64,000 nt of DNA from NCBI GenBank assembly GCA_947259225.1, contig CAMYLK010000005.1:91486-155485 (forward strand), in the 5' to 3' direction. The notes below the pieces were generated by a model. It worked only from the letters and a program-made list of their open reading frames with translations. It searched no databases and was not told the DNA's origin. Of the stretch, positions 19,698 to 29,292 are shown piece after piece. Position 1 is the first letter of the stretch. Every line of letters starts with the position of its first letter. This DNA is from an uncultured Desulfobulbaceae bacterium. Lineage in GTDB: Bacteria; Desulfobacterota; Desulfobulbia; Desulfobulbales; Desulfobulbaceae. Both the position numbers and the translations under genes were made by a program.

Positions 19698-20834
19698 ATG
19701 AAGAAAAAGGATGATAAGTTTCGTGATGCAATATTCGTCATTGTTAACGAAGAGTCATGTCCCCTGTATAGCGTTGGCGAGGAAATAACTGTTGAAAGCT
19801 ACGGGCTTTCAATGTCAAACTATAAACCTAGCTGCCTCTATCTTGCCCGGCAAGTTACATCCGTTGTTGCTTCAAAGGATACCTTCGGAGGAATTTCAGG
19901 ATTATCCACCCAGAAAACCAGATACGATTGCGGCGGGTGTGAAGGGTTGATCCATTTCGAGTACAAAAAGGATAGAGATTTTGCCACCCTGCAGATGAAG
20001 CTGCTCGAAGAAGCGGAAGAAAAACGTCGGAAGAAGCATCTTGAAAGGTACTTTGGGGTTCTGCGCAAGATTAAATTATTTGATCCGCTGGAAGATGATG
20101 CCTTGGCAGACTTTACCGTGCTCCTCGAATTTAAAACCATTCCTTTTGGCAAGATGGTCGTCAAGAAAGGATCACCCGGCACCAATTTTTTTATCATATT
20201 ACAAGGCCAGGTAGAGGTAAGAGCGGACGATGGCACCAAACTGGTAGACCTTGGGGAAGGAGAAATGTTTGGTGAAATGAGCCTGCTTTCGGCAGAGCCT
20301 TTTTTGCACTCAGTTGCTTCCCTTAATACTTCGCAGCTGGCGATACTCAGTGTAAAGAATTTTAAAGAAATACTGAAGAAACACCCGGTGCTTCAGATGT
20401 TCTTATTCAAACTGCTGGTGGACCGGGCCCAGGCAATGACGCTTAAATCTGGAAATATTGCATCAGGAATGACCGGGGAACTTTCCGAGATAGCGCCAGT
20501 TGATCTCTTTCAGCTGATTAATGCTGCCCGGAAAACAGGGACAGTAAACTTTACTCTCGATAAAGGACGTGGAATGGTCTTTTTCAGAGAAGGTGAAATC
20601 GTCTACGCCGGTTACCGGAAGCTCCGTAAAAAAGAAGCAGTTTACGCGCTTCTGGGGATAACGAGCGGTCATTTCAGTTATACCAAGGGGATCCCCGATG
20701 TACTTAACAACGCTCCTCCCATTAGCGGTTTTATGGGAATGATGATGGAGGGGGTTCAGAGTCTTGACGAAAGCCGGGATTTAAATACCCAGGGAGATGA
20801 TGACAAGGGTTTGCCTCCTCAGCCCCAAATTTAG
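19698..20834 (+). CDS. TIGR04076-like / cyclic nucleotide-binding / DUF4388 (PATAN-like) regulatory protein
   Basis: This 378-residue soluble protein has three parts. Residues 1-100 contain several cysteines (ESCPLY, SCLYLAR, CGGCEG) and resemble small Cys-containing domains of unknown function. About 115-240 is a cyclic nucleotide-binding-type beta-barrel (GTNFFIILQGQVEVRAD, then LGEGEMFGEMSLLS). About 255-350 looks like DUF4388, with ELSEIAPVDLFQLINAARKTG and GEIVYAGYRKLRKKEAVYALL, common in deltaproteobacterial signalling proteins. The arginine that binds the cyclic phosphate in true CAP proteins is not evident in SAEPFLHSV, so the ligand may differ or be absent. No output domain such as HTH is present. 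Confidence 0.75.
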   Translation: MKKKDDKFRDAIFVIVNEESCPLYSVGEEITVESYGLSMSNYKPSCLYLARQVTSVVASKDTFGGISGLSTQKTRYDCGGCEGLIHFEYKKDRDFATLQMKLLEEAEEKRRKKHLERYFGVLRKIKLFDPLEDDALADFTVLLEFKTIPFGKMVVKKGSPGTNFFIILQGQVEVRADDGTKLVDLGEGEMFGEMSLLSAEPFLHSVASLNTSQLAILSVKNFKEILKKHPVLQMFLFKLLVDRAQAMTLKSGNIASGMTGELSEIAPVDLFQLINAARKTGTVNFTLDKGRGMVFFREGEIVYAGYRKLRKKEAVYALLGITSGHFSYTKGIPDVLNNAPPISGFMGMMMEGVQSLDESRDLNTQGDDDKGLPPQPQI

Positions 20835-20983
20835 AATTACCTGTATCAAGCTCAACAAATAACATTTTTTCATAATGTTGAGATTATCTTATAGTTTTTC
20901 CAATCAAGGGAATAATGATAGATGTAAGATGAAGTTGAGTTTTCTTCACTTACATTGTCAGGATGATGTTGAGAGGTTGTGAT

Positions 20984-22570
20984 TTAGTTGTATTCCCTGG
21001 TTTTTTGAAAAGAGATTTCCGGGAAGTTTTCCATGGTCCGCTCAAGCCACCAATCGTTGGAGGCAAGAAAGGTCAGGTGCCCCTCGGCGTCCACTGCGAT
21101 GTTGGCCTGGTTTTTATTTTTAAACTCGTCCAGTTTACTGGTGTCATTATAGTAAATCCAACGTGCGGTGGCATATTCCACCGGCTCGGTGGTCGCGTCA
21201 ACCCCATATTCAGCTTTCAGCCGGGCCATGATGACATCAAACTGCAGAACCCCCACAGCACCAAGAATATAATTGCTGTCCATAAGCGGTTTGAATAGCT
21301 GGACAGCTCCTTCTTCTGCCATCTGTTCCAGCCCTTTATTGAGTTGTTTGGCCTTTAACGGATTTTTGAGCAGTATCCTGCGAAAATGTTCCGGTGCAAA
21401 GTTAGGGATACCGGTAAATTTGAGCGGTTCCTTTTCGGTGAATGTATCGCCTATTTTAATTGTGCCGTGATTGTGGATGCCGATGATGTCGCCGGGGTAG
21501 GCTTCTTCAACATTGCTCCGATCCTGGGCCATAAAGATTGTAGCATTGGACAGGGTTACTTCCTTGCCGAGACGGTGATGGGCTATTTTCATGCCTCGGG
21601 TAAACTTTCCAGAGCAGATACGAAAAAAAGCTATCCTGTCGCGATGGGCAGGGTTCATGTTGGCCTGGATTTTAAAAGTGAAGCCGGAAAAGGATTCTTC
21701 GTCCGGTAAGACAAACCGGTCGGTTGTCGGCCGGGGACCCGGTGGAGGGGCAAGCTCAATAAAGGCATCGAGCATTTCCTTAACGCCGAAGTTGTTGACA
21801 GCACTGCCAAAGAAAACCGGTGTCTGGCTGGCCTTCATGTATTCCTCATGCTCAAAAGGGTTGGCAGCACCCTCTAACAGTTCAAGATCTTCCCGCAGGG
21901 TATCTGCCTGGCTGCCGAGCAGTTCCTCAAGAACAGGATCGTTTATATCTTTGACCAGGAGCCCGTCCTGCAGACTGGTTGCCTGACTGGGAGTAAAGAG
22001 ATGCAGCTGCCGTTGGTGGATGTTGTAAACACCCTTAAAGTTCTTGCCCATACCGATGGGCCATGAAAGAGGCGTGCATTCAATTTGAAGCTTGTCTTCT
22101 ATTTCGGCAAGAATGTCCAGAGGGTCCAGACCCTCCCGGTCAAGTTTATTGATAAAGGTTATGATGGGGGTGTTTCGCATCCGGCAGACCTCCATCAGTT
22201 TCATGGTCTGGGTCTCAACCCCCTTGGCACTGTCGATAACCATCAGGGCACTGTCCACTGCTGTGAGGACCCGGTAGGTATCCTCGGAGAAATCCTTATG
22301 GCCCGGGGTGTCCAGCAGGTTGATTTCGCAATCACGGTAGTTGAACTTCATTACTGATGAGGTGACCGAGATGCCGCGCTCCTGTTCAATTGACATCCAG
22401 TCGCTTACTGCGTGATTATCAGTTTTTCTCGATTTTACAGCACCTGCCATCTGGATGGCCCCCCCGAAAAGCAGGAGCTTTTCCGTCAGGGTTGTTTTGC
22501 CGGCATCCGGATGACTGATGATACCGAAAGTGCGTCTTCGCTGTATTTCCCTTTTTATTGTACTGCTCAA
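20984..22570 (-). CDS. prfC: Peptide chain release factor 3
   Basis: The protein has 528 residues, as expected for RF3. GTPase motifs are [14 protein letters not shown] (G1), [11 protein letters not shown] (G2), [14 protein letters not shown] (G3) and NKLDREG (G4), followed by the beta-barrel and C-terminal domains. RF3 removes RF1/RF2 from the ribosome after termination. The start appears to be TTG at 22570 with an AGGCAG site; no better ATG precedes the conserved [10 protein letters not shown]. It is convergent with the cNMP-binding gene and monocistronic. Confidence 0.95.
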   Translation of the reverse strand: MSSTIKREIQRRRTFGIISHPDAGKTTLTEKLLLFGGAIQMAGAVKSRKTDNHAVSDWMSIEQERGISVTSSVMKFNYRDCEINLLDTPGHKDFSEDTYRVLTAVDSALMVIDSAKGVETQTMKLMEVCRMRNTPIITFINKLDREGLDPLDILAEIEDKLQIECTPLSWPIGMGKNFKGVYNIHQRQLHLFTPSQATSLQDGLLVKDINDPVLEELLGSQADTLREDLELLEGAANPFEHEEYMKASQTPVFFGSAVNNFGVKEMLDAFIELAPPPGPRPTTDRFVLPDEESFSGFTFKIQANMNPAHRDRIAFFRICSGKFTRGMKIAHHRLGKEVTLSNATIFMAQDRSNVEEAYPGDIIGIHNHGTIKIGDTFTEKEPLKFTGIPNFAPEHFRRILLKNPLKAKQLNKGLEQMAEEGAVQLFKPLMDSNYILGAVGVLQFDVIMARLKAEYGVDATTEPVEYATARWIYYNDTSKLDEFKNKNQANIAVDAEGHLTFLASNDWWLERTMENFPEISFQKTREYN

Positions 22571-22616
22571 TAGACTGCCTGTTATCCTGTTATCGTTATT
22601 CGTTTGAAACGGTAAT

Positions 22617-22647
22617 ATAAAAAACGGGCCGCAACGATGCGACCCGT
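22617..22647 (-). terminator. Rho-independent terminator of the glutamate dehydrogenase gene
   Basis: On the minus strand ACGGG-t-CGC / GCG-g-CCCGT forms a stem with a 6-nt loop, followed by six T. It lies about 65 bp after the dehydrogenase stop codon. Confidence 0.85.
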
Positions 22648-22711
22648 CAAGGTGGGGTTATATACCCTGAAAAAGAAGGTTTGTCAGCAATTACTTGATG
22701 ACTGCTGACCC

Positions 22712-23998
22712 TTACCCGTTCTGGAAGTACTCTTTGGTGCCTTTTTCGGTAATGGCCCCGGCTATTCGCTGGACACCTATCAGGTATGCAGCAGTGCGGA
22801 GGCTTATCTGTTTTTCTTCCGCCAGGTCAAAGATAGCTTTGGCCTCTCGGTCTATCTTGTTCTTCAGACGGTCGTTCACCTCACTCTCTTCCCAGTACAG
22901 GCCGCCCCGGTTCTGTACCCATTCAAAATAGCTGACCGTTACCCCACCGGCGTTGACCAGGACGTCGGGCAGCACAGTAACATAGTTTTTTTTCAGGATG
23001 GCGTCAGCCTCGGAGGTAACCGGGCCGTTTGCAATCTCTAAGACCAGTTTTGCCTTTATTCTATCCGCATTCTCTTTATGAACCTGATTTTCAAGGGCAG
23101 CTAACACCAGTACATCAACATCCAGCCCCAGAAGTTCCTCCATGCTTATTTTTTGATATCGCTGAAAGTCACACACAGAACCGTCGCAGTACATCATGGT
23201 TTTTATGTCTTTGTGCTCTTCCTTGTGTTCCATGACTTTTTCAGGTTCCAGGCCTTCTTCGCTGTAAATTGCTCCCTTGGAATCAGCAATGGCAACAAAC
23301 TTGAAACCTGCTTCCCTTGCCAGCCGCGCGAAGTGATAGCCTGCATTGCCGAACCCCTGCACTGCAAGTGTCATTTCAGCGGGTTGCAGGTTGTTTCGTT
23401 TTACCCATTGCTGCAGGACATACAGGGCACCCCGCCCGGTTGCGGCAACCCTTCCCAGTGAACCGTTAAGGTAGACTGGCTTGCCGGTGATAACCCCGGG
23501 CAGCTGCTCCCGTTTTATCTGGGCATATTCATCAGCCATCCAACCCATTATAGTTGAGTTGGTGTACACATCCGGTGCCGGAATGTCCCGTTTGGGCCCG
23601 ACTATATCGGCTATTTCCCTGATATATCCACGGGAAAGCCTTTCCAGTTCCAATCGGGACAGGTCTTTCGGATTGACAATGATTCCTCCCTTGGCTCCTC
23701 CAAAAGGAAGGTCCATAACCGCGCACTTGATGGTCATCCAGAAGCTGAGTGAGGTAACCTCATCAAGCGACACATCCGGGTGGTAGCGGATTCCACCCTT
23801 GGTGGGTCCCCGGGTATCATCAAACTGTACCCGGTAACCAGTAAAGACCTTGAGGCTGCCATCATCCATTCGCATGGGAATACTGACTGAGAGAGATAAT
23901 TTGGGATGTTTTAGTTTTTCCTCCACGTCATCAGTCAGGTCAACATGTTTGAAGACTTCGTTCAGTCGTGTCTGGGCATCAGCAAAAATAGTTTTCAT
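22712..23998 (-). CDS. gdhA: Glu/Leu/Phe/Val dehydrogenase (glutamate dehydrogenase)
   Basis: A 428-residue enzyme for the reversible NAD(P)-dependent deamination of glutamate. The Lys-containing substrate site GGAKGGI is preceded by TKGGIRYHP. The Rossmann motif GFGNAG for the dinucleotide and the C-terminal domain with NAGGVTVSYFEW are intact. I choose the ATG at 23998, which gives the family's normal length and places the start 5 bp after the stop of the upstream pseudogene. ATGs at 24040 and 24064 would overlap that reading frame. Cofactor preference cannot be decided by eye. Confidence 0.9.
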   Translation of the reverse strand: MKTIFADAQTRLNEVFKHVDLTDDVEEKLKHPKLSLSVSIPMRMDDGSLKVFTGYRVQFDDTRGPTKGGIRYHPDVSLDEVTSLSFWMTIKCAVMDLPFGGAKGGIIVNPKDLSRLELERLSRGYIREIADIVGPKRDIPAPDVYTNSTIMGWMADEYAQIKREQLPGVITGKPVYLNGSLGRVAATGRGALYVLQQWVKRNNLQPAEMTLAVQGFGNAGYHFARLAREAGFKFVAIADSKGAIYSEEGLEPEKVMEHKEEHKDIKTMMYCDGSVCDFQRYQKISMEELLGLDVDVLVLAALENQVHKENADRIKAKLVLEIANGPVTSEADAILKKNYVTVLPDVLVNAGGVTVSYFEWVQNRGGLYWEESEVNDRLKNKIDREAKAIFDLAEEKQISLRTAAYLIGVQRIAGAITEKGTKEYFQNG

Positions 23999-24002
23999 GT
24001 TT

Positions 24003-24432
24003 TTATTTTTTTCCGGATTGTTTTGCGGGTTTATTGACATTCCGGGCTTTCTTGTCAAGCCCATCCATCATCTGGACAATATTTGACACACCAAGGACCG
24101 CTGCTGACACTTCATATCCGGAGCCGGACCCATTGACCTGGACCACCGGTACTTTAACAATATCCGGGTTGGCCCGGGACGCATCCAGTGATTTTTCCAG
24201 GAGGCAGGGAAGGGGCCAGGTGGATGCGTTTCAGCAGGCCGACTTCGCTGGCATCAACAGTCAGAAAAGTGCGGGACAGCAAGCCGATCAGGCCAAGAAA
24301 GATGAACAGGAATGGTATGAAGCGTTCCGCATTCTTGAACCTTTTAGTCCTGTCCGGGTCACTGGAAAATCCTCTTTTTATCAGCAGGAGGCCGAAGATT
24401 ATCACTGCGAGTGATGCAAAAGCTACGTACAT
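24003..24432 (-). pseudogene. Internally deleted SPFH/flotillin-like membrane protein gene
   Basis: Reading from ATG 24432, the first 80 residues contain two membrane helices and the sequence DASEVGLLKRIHLAPSLPPGK, which I recognise as the front of long SPFH-domain proteins. There the frame jumps and runs out after nine unrelated residues. The next frame, starting in the same stretch near 24190, gives a coherent 60-residue tail (SLDASRANPDIVKVPVVQV ... DGLDKKARNV) that ends at 24003. The central SPFH and coiled-coil domains are missing. The junction CTGGAAAAATCA fits both sides, suggesting a deletion between short homologies. It lies directly upstream of the dehydrogenase gene. Confidence 0.6.
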
Positions 24433-24613
24433 GATTTCCCTCTTTTAATGAACTTTCGGCCTGCGGGCAGGTCGATGTGTTGCATAAAACATTACAGAAG
24501 TAATGTTAAAATTATATGGAAATCAGGGGGTAATAGCAAGAAAGGAGTTGTATAAGGGGGAAGGTCTTCTGCTCAACCTGCCCCCGCAACGATGTGAAAG
24601 AGTTTTCTGGGTA

Positions 24614-25177
24614 CTAAGCTGTGAAAATCGTCTTGCCGGCAACTGCAATCGCAGCCCTGGCAATATTTGCCCCATGCTGTCTGGCGACTGAGAGTGCCTC
24701 TTCGCTGACGCCGACATGTTCCATGTCTTCGTCAGCGGACCTGCCGTACGGGCCCCAGTGCAAACCGCCTTTTTTGTAATTCGGGGTGTTTTTCGGCAGG
24801 GGAACAATGAGCATGCCGAGCTCAGCAATGTTATTGAGCATTGACAGCATGGCCACTTCGGTTCCGCCTCCGGCACCACCGAAGCCGCCGCCGGACGTAA
24901 ATACTCCTGCCACTCTGCCGTTCATCAGGTTCTTCATCCAGAGTCCTGAACAGACCGTATCGATGAATTTTTTAACACGCCAATCAACCGCACCCATGTG
25001 AACAGGACTGCCAAAAATGACACCATCACTGGTGGTCATGTCATCGGCAGAGACCTCCTCAGCCTTTTTGAGTACCGCAGTGACACCTTCTACCGAGTTA
25101 ACACCATCTGTAACAGCATTTGCCATCTTCTCTGTGTTGCCGTAATCACTTGCATATAAGATAAGTACCTGTGCCAT
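24614..25177 (-). CDS. WrbA-like flavodoxin / NAD(P)H:quinone oxidoreductase family protein
   Basis: A 187-residue flavodoxin-fold protein. The FMN phosphate loop is YASDYGNTEKMA near the N-terminus. GSPVHMGAVDWRVKKFID and FTSGGGFGGAGGGTE are the flavin-ring loops, typical of the WrbA/flavodoxin-5-like group. I choose ATG 25177, with AGGAGG 8 bp upstream, rather than the ATG seven codons earlier. WrbA-type proteins reduce quinones with two electrons or act as electron carriers. The protein is soluble and transcribed in the same direction as YceI upstream. Confidence 0.82.
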   Translation of the reverse strand: MAQVLILYASDYGNTEKMANAVTDGVNSVEGVTAVLKKAEEVSADDMTTSDGVIFGSPVHMGAVDWRVKKFIDTVCSGLWMKNLMNGRVAGVFTSGGGFGGAGGGTEVAMLSMLNNIAELGMLIVPLPKNTPNYKKGGLHWGPYGRSADEDMEHVGVSEEALSVARQHGANIARAAIAVAGKTIFTA

Positions 25178-25240
25178 AACCTGTCCTCCTGCTTTCAAAG
25201 ATGTTTCAGGGATAAAAGTTTAGTCCAATCAGGTATTCTT

Positions 25241-25825
25241 TCATTTTTTCAGAATACCTTCTCCCTCCAGGTGGATCTTGACTTCTTTGCCGATCAACAG
25301 GCCGCCGGTTTCCAGCACCTTGTTGTAGGTCATCCCAAATTCACTGCGGTCTATCTGTCCATTGAGTAAGATTCCCATCCGCTGGTTGCCCCATGGATCC
25401 TTGACCGGTCCGTTCAGTTCACCTTCCAATTTGATCTCTTTGACCACATCCCTGATCTGCAGAACACCTGTGACAGCGTATGTGTTGCTACCGGTGGGAT
25501 CAACGGACGTGGTTTTGAAAGTAATGGCTGGAAATTTAGTTATATCAAAAAAATCAGGACTCCTGAGATGGTCGTCCCTTTTTTGGATTCTGGTATCGAT
25601 ACTCTCAACCTTGATATCTGCAGTGAGAGATTTCAATTTGTTGTCGGCATCAAGTTCGAAACTGGCTGTATACTCCCTGAATGCTCCTTTAACATTGGTG
25701 ATGACCATATGCTTGACGGAAAAGCCGATTTCCGTGTGGTCGGAATCAACAACATACACGTCTGCGATGGCCGGACCGCCAATAAAAAGGAGGAGGGCAG
25801 TTATAAGGATGATAAGTTTTTTCAT
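25241..25825 (-). CDS. yceI: YceI-family periplasmic lipid-binding protein
   Basis: The product has 194 residues from ATG 25825, with AAGGAGG in front. A signal peptide (about 1-22, ending GGPAIA) is followed by the YceI lipocalin-like barrel: DSDHTEIGFSVKHM, FELDADN, DDHLRSPDFFDITKFPAITF and the final GKEVKIHLEGEG. Family members bind isoprenoids or other hydrophobic molecules in the periplasm. The neighbouring divergently spaced MarR gene may regulate it, as both are on the minus strand with MarR upstream. Confidence 0.92.
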   Translation of the reverse strand: MKKLIILITALLLFIGGPAIADVYVVDSDHTEIGFSVKHMVITNVKGAFREYTASFELDADNKLKSLTADIKVESIDTRIQKRDDHLRSPDFFDITKFPAITFKTTSVDPTGSNTYAVTGVLQIRDVVKEIKLEGELNGPVKDPWGNQRMGILLNGQIDRSEFGMTYNKVLETGGLLIGKEVKIHLEGEGILKK

Positions 25826-25929
25826 AATAGGCCTCCTTAAATTAAAAGTAATAAGCAAGAGTGATTACAAGGAAGAGAGAATTTCTCTTACCAGTCAATC
25901 AAAGGCCAATTCTGTCAATGCAGCTTACA

Positions 25930-26373
25930 TCATTCACCGGTACCAAGCTTCTTGCACAATCTTCCAAGATCCTTCTGTTCGGTCATGTTCAGCCTGCCGA
26001 TGGACTTCATTATCTGAGCTGCATGGTCAGGAAAAATCTTTTTGGTCAGTCGTTTACCGGAAGGTGTGAGGACAACCTTAAAGTAGCGGCGGTCTTTCAT
26101 TTCCCGCTGGCGCTCTACAAGGTTTCTTTTTTCCAGGTTGTCGATGACCGTAGTGATGTTTCCCGTGGTTTTCAGAATTTTTTCGGCAAGGTCACGCTGG
26201 TACATTGGCCCCAGGTGGTACAACGCCTCAAGCACTCCGAACTGGCTCATGGTTAACTTGTTCCTGGACAGGTGATTGCTTACTTCAGCGGTGACGGTAT
26301 TCGAACACCGCATAAGTTTCACAAAAGTTTCCAGGGCCAGTGCTTCCTTTTTTACTCCTTTGTACTTTACCAT
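25930..26373 (-). CDS. MarR-family transcriptional regulator
   Basis: A winged-helix regulator of about 147 residues; a GTG at 26382 is an alternative start. The HTH part has LTMSQFGVLEALYHLGPMYQ, RDLAEKILKTTGNITTVIDNLEKR and the wing DRRYFKVVLTPSGK. MarR proteins usually repress their own promoter and neighbouring genes and release DNA on binding phenolic or oxidising compounds. A 16-bp perfect palindrome lies 24 bp before the start and is a likely own operator. YceI follows 104 bp downstream on the same strand. Confidence 0.92.
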   Translation of the reverse strand: MVKYKGVKKEALALETFVKLMRCSNTVTAEVSNHLSRNKLTMSQFGVLEALYHLGPMYQRDLAEKILKTTGNITTVIDNLEKRNLVERQREMKDRRYFKVVLTPSGKRLTKKIFPDHAAQIMKSIGRLNMTEQKDLGRLCKKLGTGE

Positions 26374-26397
26374 TTTTTTCACCCACTATTTTTTTTT

Positions 26398-26413
26398 AAC
26401 TTAATATTAAGTT
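26398..26413. promoter_or_regulatory. Perfect 16-bp palindrome, probable MarR operator
   Basis: AACTTAATATTAAGTT is its own reverse complement. It lies between the divergent MarR gene and the QueG-like gene, where it could control both. Size and symmetry fit MarR-type sites. Confidence 0.65.
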
Positions 26414-26539
26414 GGATAGTTTTTGCTAATTGTCAAGCTATTCATGCTAATTTTTATTGCCAAATGTTGTTTTTTATTAATTATGAGGTACCTTTTCAGG
26501 TAAAAGATAAGTCGGAATAGTTTAATGTAAGGTATTATT

Positions 26540-27427
26540 ATGAGTCTGAGTGAACAAGATCCAGGCCGATGGATTGTTGAAATAATTGAGAAATACGTTA
26601 CCGAGGCGCCGGAAAACTCACTTGGCCTGCCAACAGGGGAGAAGGCATTCGACAGTCCGTTGGTTGGTTTCTCAAGTGGTGCAGACAAATTATTCGATGA
26701 ATTTAAAAATCATATCGGCAGTTTTTATTTTACACCGATGGAACTGTTTCAGAAAACATTCCCAGGGATTGAAACTCAGCCGTCGGAACTGGTGATATTA
26801 AGTTGGATCATTCCATCGACAAACAGGACTCGAACCGAACAGGCAGTTCAGAAAAAATATCCGTCCGAGAGATGGGCAAGAACAAGAGCCCTTGGTGAGG
26901 ATTTTAACAATTCGTTGCGGCATTGGTTAATAGATACATTGACAGAAAAAAACATTCCGGCTCTGGCCCCTCTTCTTTCTCCATTCTGGAGCCGTTATAA
27001 CGAAGGTCCTTATGCACCCTGTTCGAATTGGTCGGAACGTCATGCTGCCTATACGGCAGGGCTCGGAACCTTTGGTCTGTGTGATGGCCTGATCACTCCG
27101 GTCGGTAAGGCTGTCCGGGTTGGCTCAGTCATTGCAAGGCTTGATGTGCCTGCAAGCCCCAGACCGTACAGCGATCACCATGCCTATTGCCTTCATTTTA
27201 CCCATGACACCTGCAGGGAATGCATCCCCAGATGTCCTGTCAATGCGCTGAGTGAAAGAGGGCATGATAAACAGCGCTGCATGCAGTACACAGAAAAGAC
27301 GATGAATAAATATATTAAAGAGAATTATGGCCTGGATACCTATGCATGTGGGCTGTGTCAGGCTGGAGTAGCGTGTACGTTCGGTATTCCCGAAGCCGGG
27401 CAGCTGGTGAAGAAAAAAGAATCATGA
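26540..27427 (+). CDS. QueG-like 4Fe-4S oxidoreductase
   Basis: A 295-residue soluble iron-sulfur protein related to epoxyqueuosine reductase and to the corrinoid/dehalogenase-like group. Visible are the RHAAYTAGLGTFG segment common to this family, one CRECIPRCPVNAL cluster motif (about residue 231), and a later CGLCQAGVAC that can hold the second cluster. True QueG also has HEAT repeats and other queuosine contacts; this protein is shorter and differs, so queuosine synthesis is unlikely to be its job. It overlaps the following macro-domain gene by 4 bp (ATGA), which suggests a shared pathway. The palindrome upstream may place it under the MarR regulator. Confidence 0.75.
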   Translation: MSLSEQDPGRWIVEIIEKYVTEAPENSLGLPTGEKAFDSPLVGFSSGADKLFDEFKNHIGSFYFTPMELFQKTFPGIETQPSELVILSWIIPSTNRTRTEQAVQKKYPSERWARTRALGEDFNNSLRHWLIDTLTEKNIPALAPLLSPFWSRYNEGPYAPCSNWSERHAAYTAGLGTFGLCDGLITPVGKAVRVGSVIARLDVPASPRPYSDHHAYCLHFTHDTCRECIPRCPVNALSERGHDKQRCMQYTEKTMNKYIKENYGLDTYACGLCQAGVACTFGIPEAGQLVKKKES

Positions 27428-27969
27428 TGGAGCTGTTTGCTATGGATGAGAGAATAGAGGTCATAGTTGGAGATATAACAGTGATGGACGTCGATGCTAT
27501 TGTGAATGCTGCTAACAATACCTTGATGGGTGGGGGCGGGGTTGACGGAGCGATCCACAGAGCTGCCGGCCCGAAGCTGGTTGAAGAATGTCTGCTGCTC
27601 AAGGGGTGCCCCACCGGTGAGGCCAAAATATCCGGGGGGCATCAACTTCCGGCCCGTCATATCATACATACTGTCGGGCCGGTCTGGCATGGTGGAGGCA
27701 AGAATGAGGAAAAGCTTCTTGCAAGCTGTTATCAGAAAAGCCTGGGGTTGGCCAGGGAGAACAATATAAAAACAATAGCCTTCCCCGCAATCAGCACAGG
27801 TGCTTACCGGTTTCCTATCGACCTGGCGGCAAATATCGCTATCAGGGAAACGCGAGATTTTCTCAATGTAAACATACTTCCGGAGAAGGTGATTTTTGTC
27901 TGCTTTGATCCAGCTGTCCGAACGGTTTACGAAGAGGTCTCGCGACCGGTTAATTTACAGAATTTTTGA
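27424..27969 (+). CDS. Macro-domain protein (O-acetyl-ADP-ribose/ADP-ribosyl hydrolase type)
   Basis: A 181-residue macro domain. It has GDIT near the N-terminus, IVNAANNTLMGGGGVDGAIHRAAG (binding of ADP-ribose and catalytic Asn/Asp), HTVGPVW, and FPAISTGAYRFP. This pattern places it in the MacroD/YmdB branch that removes ADP-ribose or deacetylates O-acetyl-ADP-ribose. The ATG at 27424 overlaps the stop of the iron-sulfur protein, so the two are translationally coupled. The pairing with a QueG-like protein is unusual, and I cannot explain it from known pathways. Confidence 0.92.
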   Translation: MMELFAMDERIEVIVGDITVMDVDAIVNAANNTLMGGGGVDGAIHRAAGPKLVEECLLLKGCPTGEAKISGGHQLPARHIIHTVGPVWHGGGKNEEKLLASCYQKSLGLARENNIKTIAFPAISTGAYRFPIDLAANIAIRETRDFLNVNILPEKVIFVCFDPAVRTVYEEVSRPVNLQNF

Positions 27970-28031
27970 GTATCAGCAGTTTGTTCCAGCAGTGCGGACA
28001 TTTGAATGGGTAATATTCTGACATTTTTCTG

Positions 28032-29039
28032 TTAAAAATTACCCTTTTGTTCATGGGCACTCCTGATCCGGTCAAGCTGGTCGGCAAGGTCATTAATCTC
28101 CTGCTGCCAATACTCACGGGTTCCAAAATTCGGTACCACATGGGAAATTCCGTCTTCGGCAACCTGGTGGGCACACCAGGCCGTATAATGGATGAAGCGC
28201 ATGGCCCTTAAAGGTTCTATAAGCCGCAGAGTACGTCTGTCAAAATCCCGGAAAGTCTCATATCCCTCCAGGAAAATTTCGATTTCAGCATACGAATCCT
28301 CCATGTAATCAGGGAGCAGCATCCAGAAATCCTGTACAGGCGGTCCCAGAGCCATGTCATCGAAGTCGATGATATAAAAGGATTCACCGGGGCGATAAAT
28401 GAGGTTGGCAAAATGACAATCGCCATGGATGCGGATCAACTCGACATCAGCAAACAAAGGGCTGATTTCGCTGATGAGGGTATCAGAAATTCTGCTGTAT
28501 TGATCGGTCATGTCAGGAGGTATGAAATTGCCTTTCAGAATATAGTCGATATGTCCCCGTGTCGATTTATGAGGGACCATGGTGATTCTGTCTGTTGGCA
28601 GGTGACTTGCCCCAACGGAATGGGTCCTTCCCAGCAGTCGTCCAAGCTCCAGCCACTGCTCGTCACTGTATTCGTCATAACTGCGGCCCCCGCATTTGGG
28701 AAATACGGCAAAAAGTATTTGTTCATGTCTGCCCAGTGTCTTGCCGTTTGTAAGAATCAGAGGGGCAATAACCGGAATTTCCTGGTTCTTGAGCTGGAGC
28801 AGAAAATCATGTTCATCCTGCAGGGCATCATACGACCAGCGGCCCGGTCTGTAAAACTTGACAACAAGACCTGAGTGGTCCTCATGTTCAAGTTCATACA
28901 CCCGGTTTATGTAACTGGCCAGGGGGCGGCAGAGATTTGTACAGTGGATACCCAGTGCATTTTCCACCAGGGTGATGACTGTATCTGGATCAAGCGTATG
29001 GAAAAGACTCTGGTGTCTTTCTTCTTCATATCTATTCAT
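28032..29039 (-). CDS. srkA: SrkA/YihE-type stress response serine/threonine kinase
   Basis: A 335-residue protein of the aminoglycoside-phosphotransferase-like kinase fold. The catalytic loop is IRIHGDCHFANLIY, and the metal-binding loop is YIIDFDDMALGPPVQDFW. The N-terminal ELEHEDHSGLVVKFYRPGRW carries the ATP-binding Lys. Together these are characteristic of SrkA (YihE), which in E. coli protects cells during Cpx-type envelope and oxidative stress. It stands alone here; DsbA, its usual neighbour in enterobacteria, is absent. It is convergent with the macro-domain gene. Confidence 0.88.
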   Translation of the reverse strand: MNRYEEERHQSLFHTLDPDTVITLVENALGIHCTNLCRPLASYINRVYELEHEDHSGLVVKFYRPGRWSYDALQDEHDFLLQLKNQEIPVIAPLILTNGKTLGRHEQILFAVFPKCGGRSYDEYSDEQWLELGRLLGRTHSVGASHLPTDRITMVPHKSTRGHIDYILKGNFIPPDMTDQYSRISDTLISEISPLFADVELIRIHGDCHFANLIYRPGESFYIIDFDDMALGPPVQDFWMLLPDYMEDSYAEIEIFLEGYETFRDFDRRTLRLIEPLRAMRFIHYTAWCAHQVAEDGISHVVPNFGTREYWQQEINDLADQLDRIRSAHEQKGNF

Positions 29040-29292
29040 TATTTATGTTCAATCTGCAAAGGTGGAGGGGAACACAGTTCTTAATCTGAAGCTGGTACGA
29101 ATAGACTTCGTAATCCAGATTAGACCTGACGGATGATAAAAAGAGGTTCAATTAATTTTGACATTAACCGCTAGAAGGGAAAGCAGCAAACAATAAGGTT
29201 GCAAATATTTAATGCAGATAAGTTTCAAAGTATCCTTGACATGGAATTCAGGAGATACGCACAGGTATGGTAATGTTTTGCAGGTCACATTT

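Noticed and set aside
26540..27427. Calling the iron-sulfur protein true epoxyqueuosine reductase QueG
   Set aside because: Sequence beyond the cluster motifs and the GLGTFG segment differs, and the protein is too short for the usual HEAT-repeat C-terminus.
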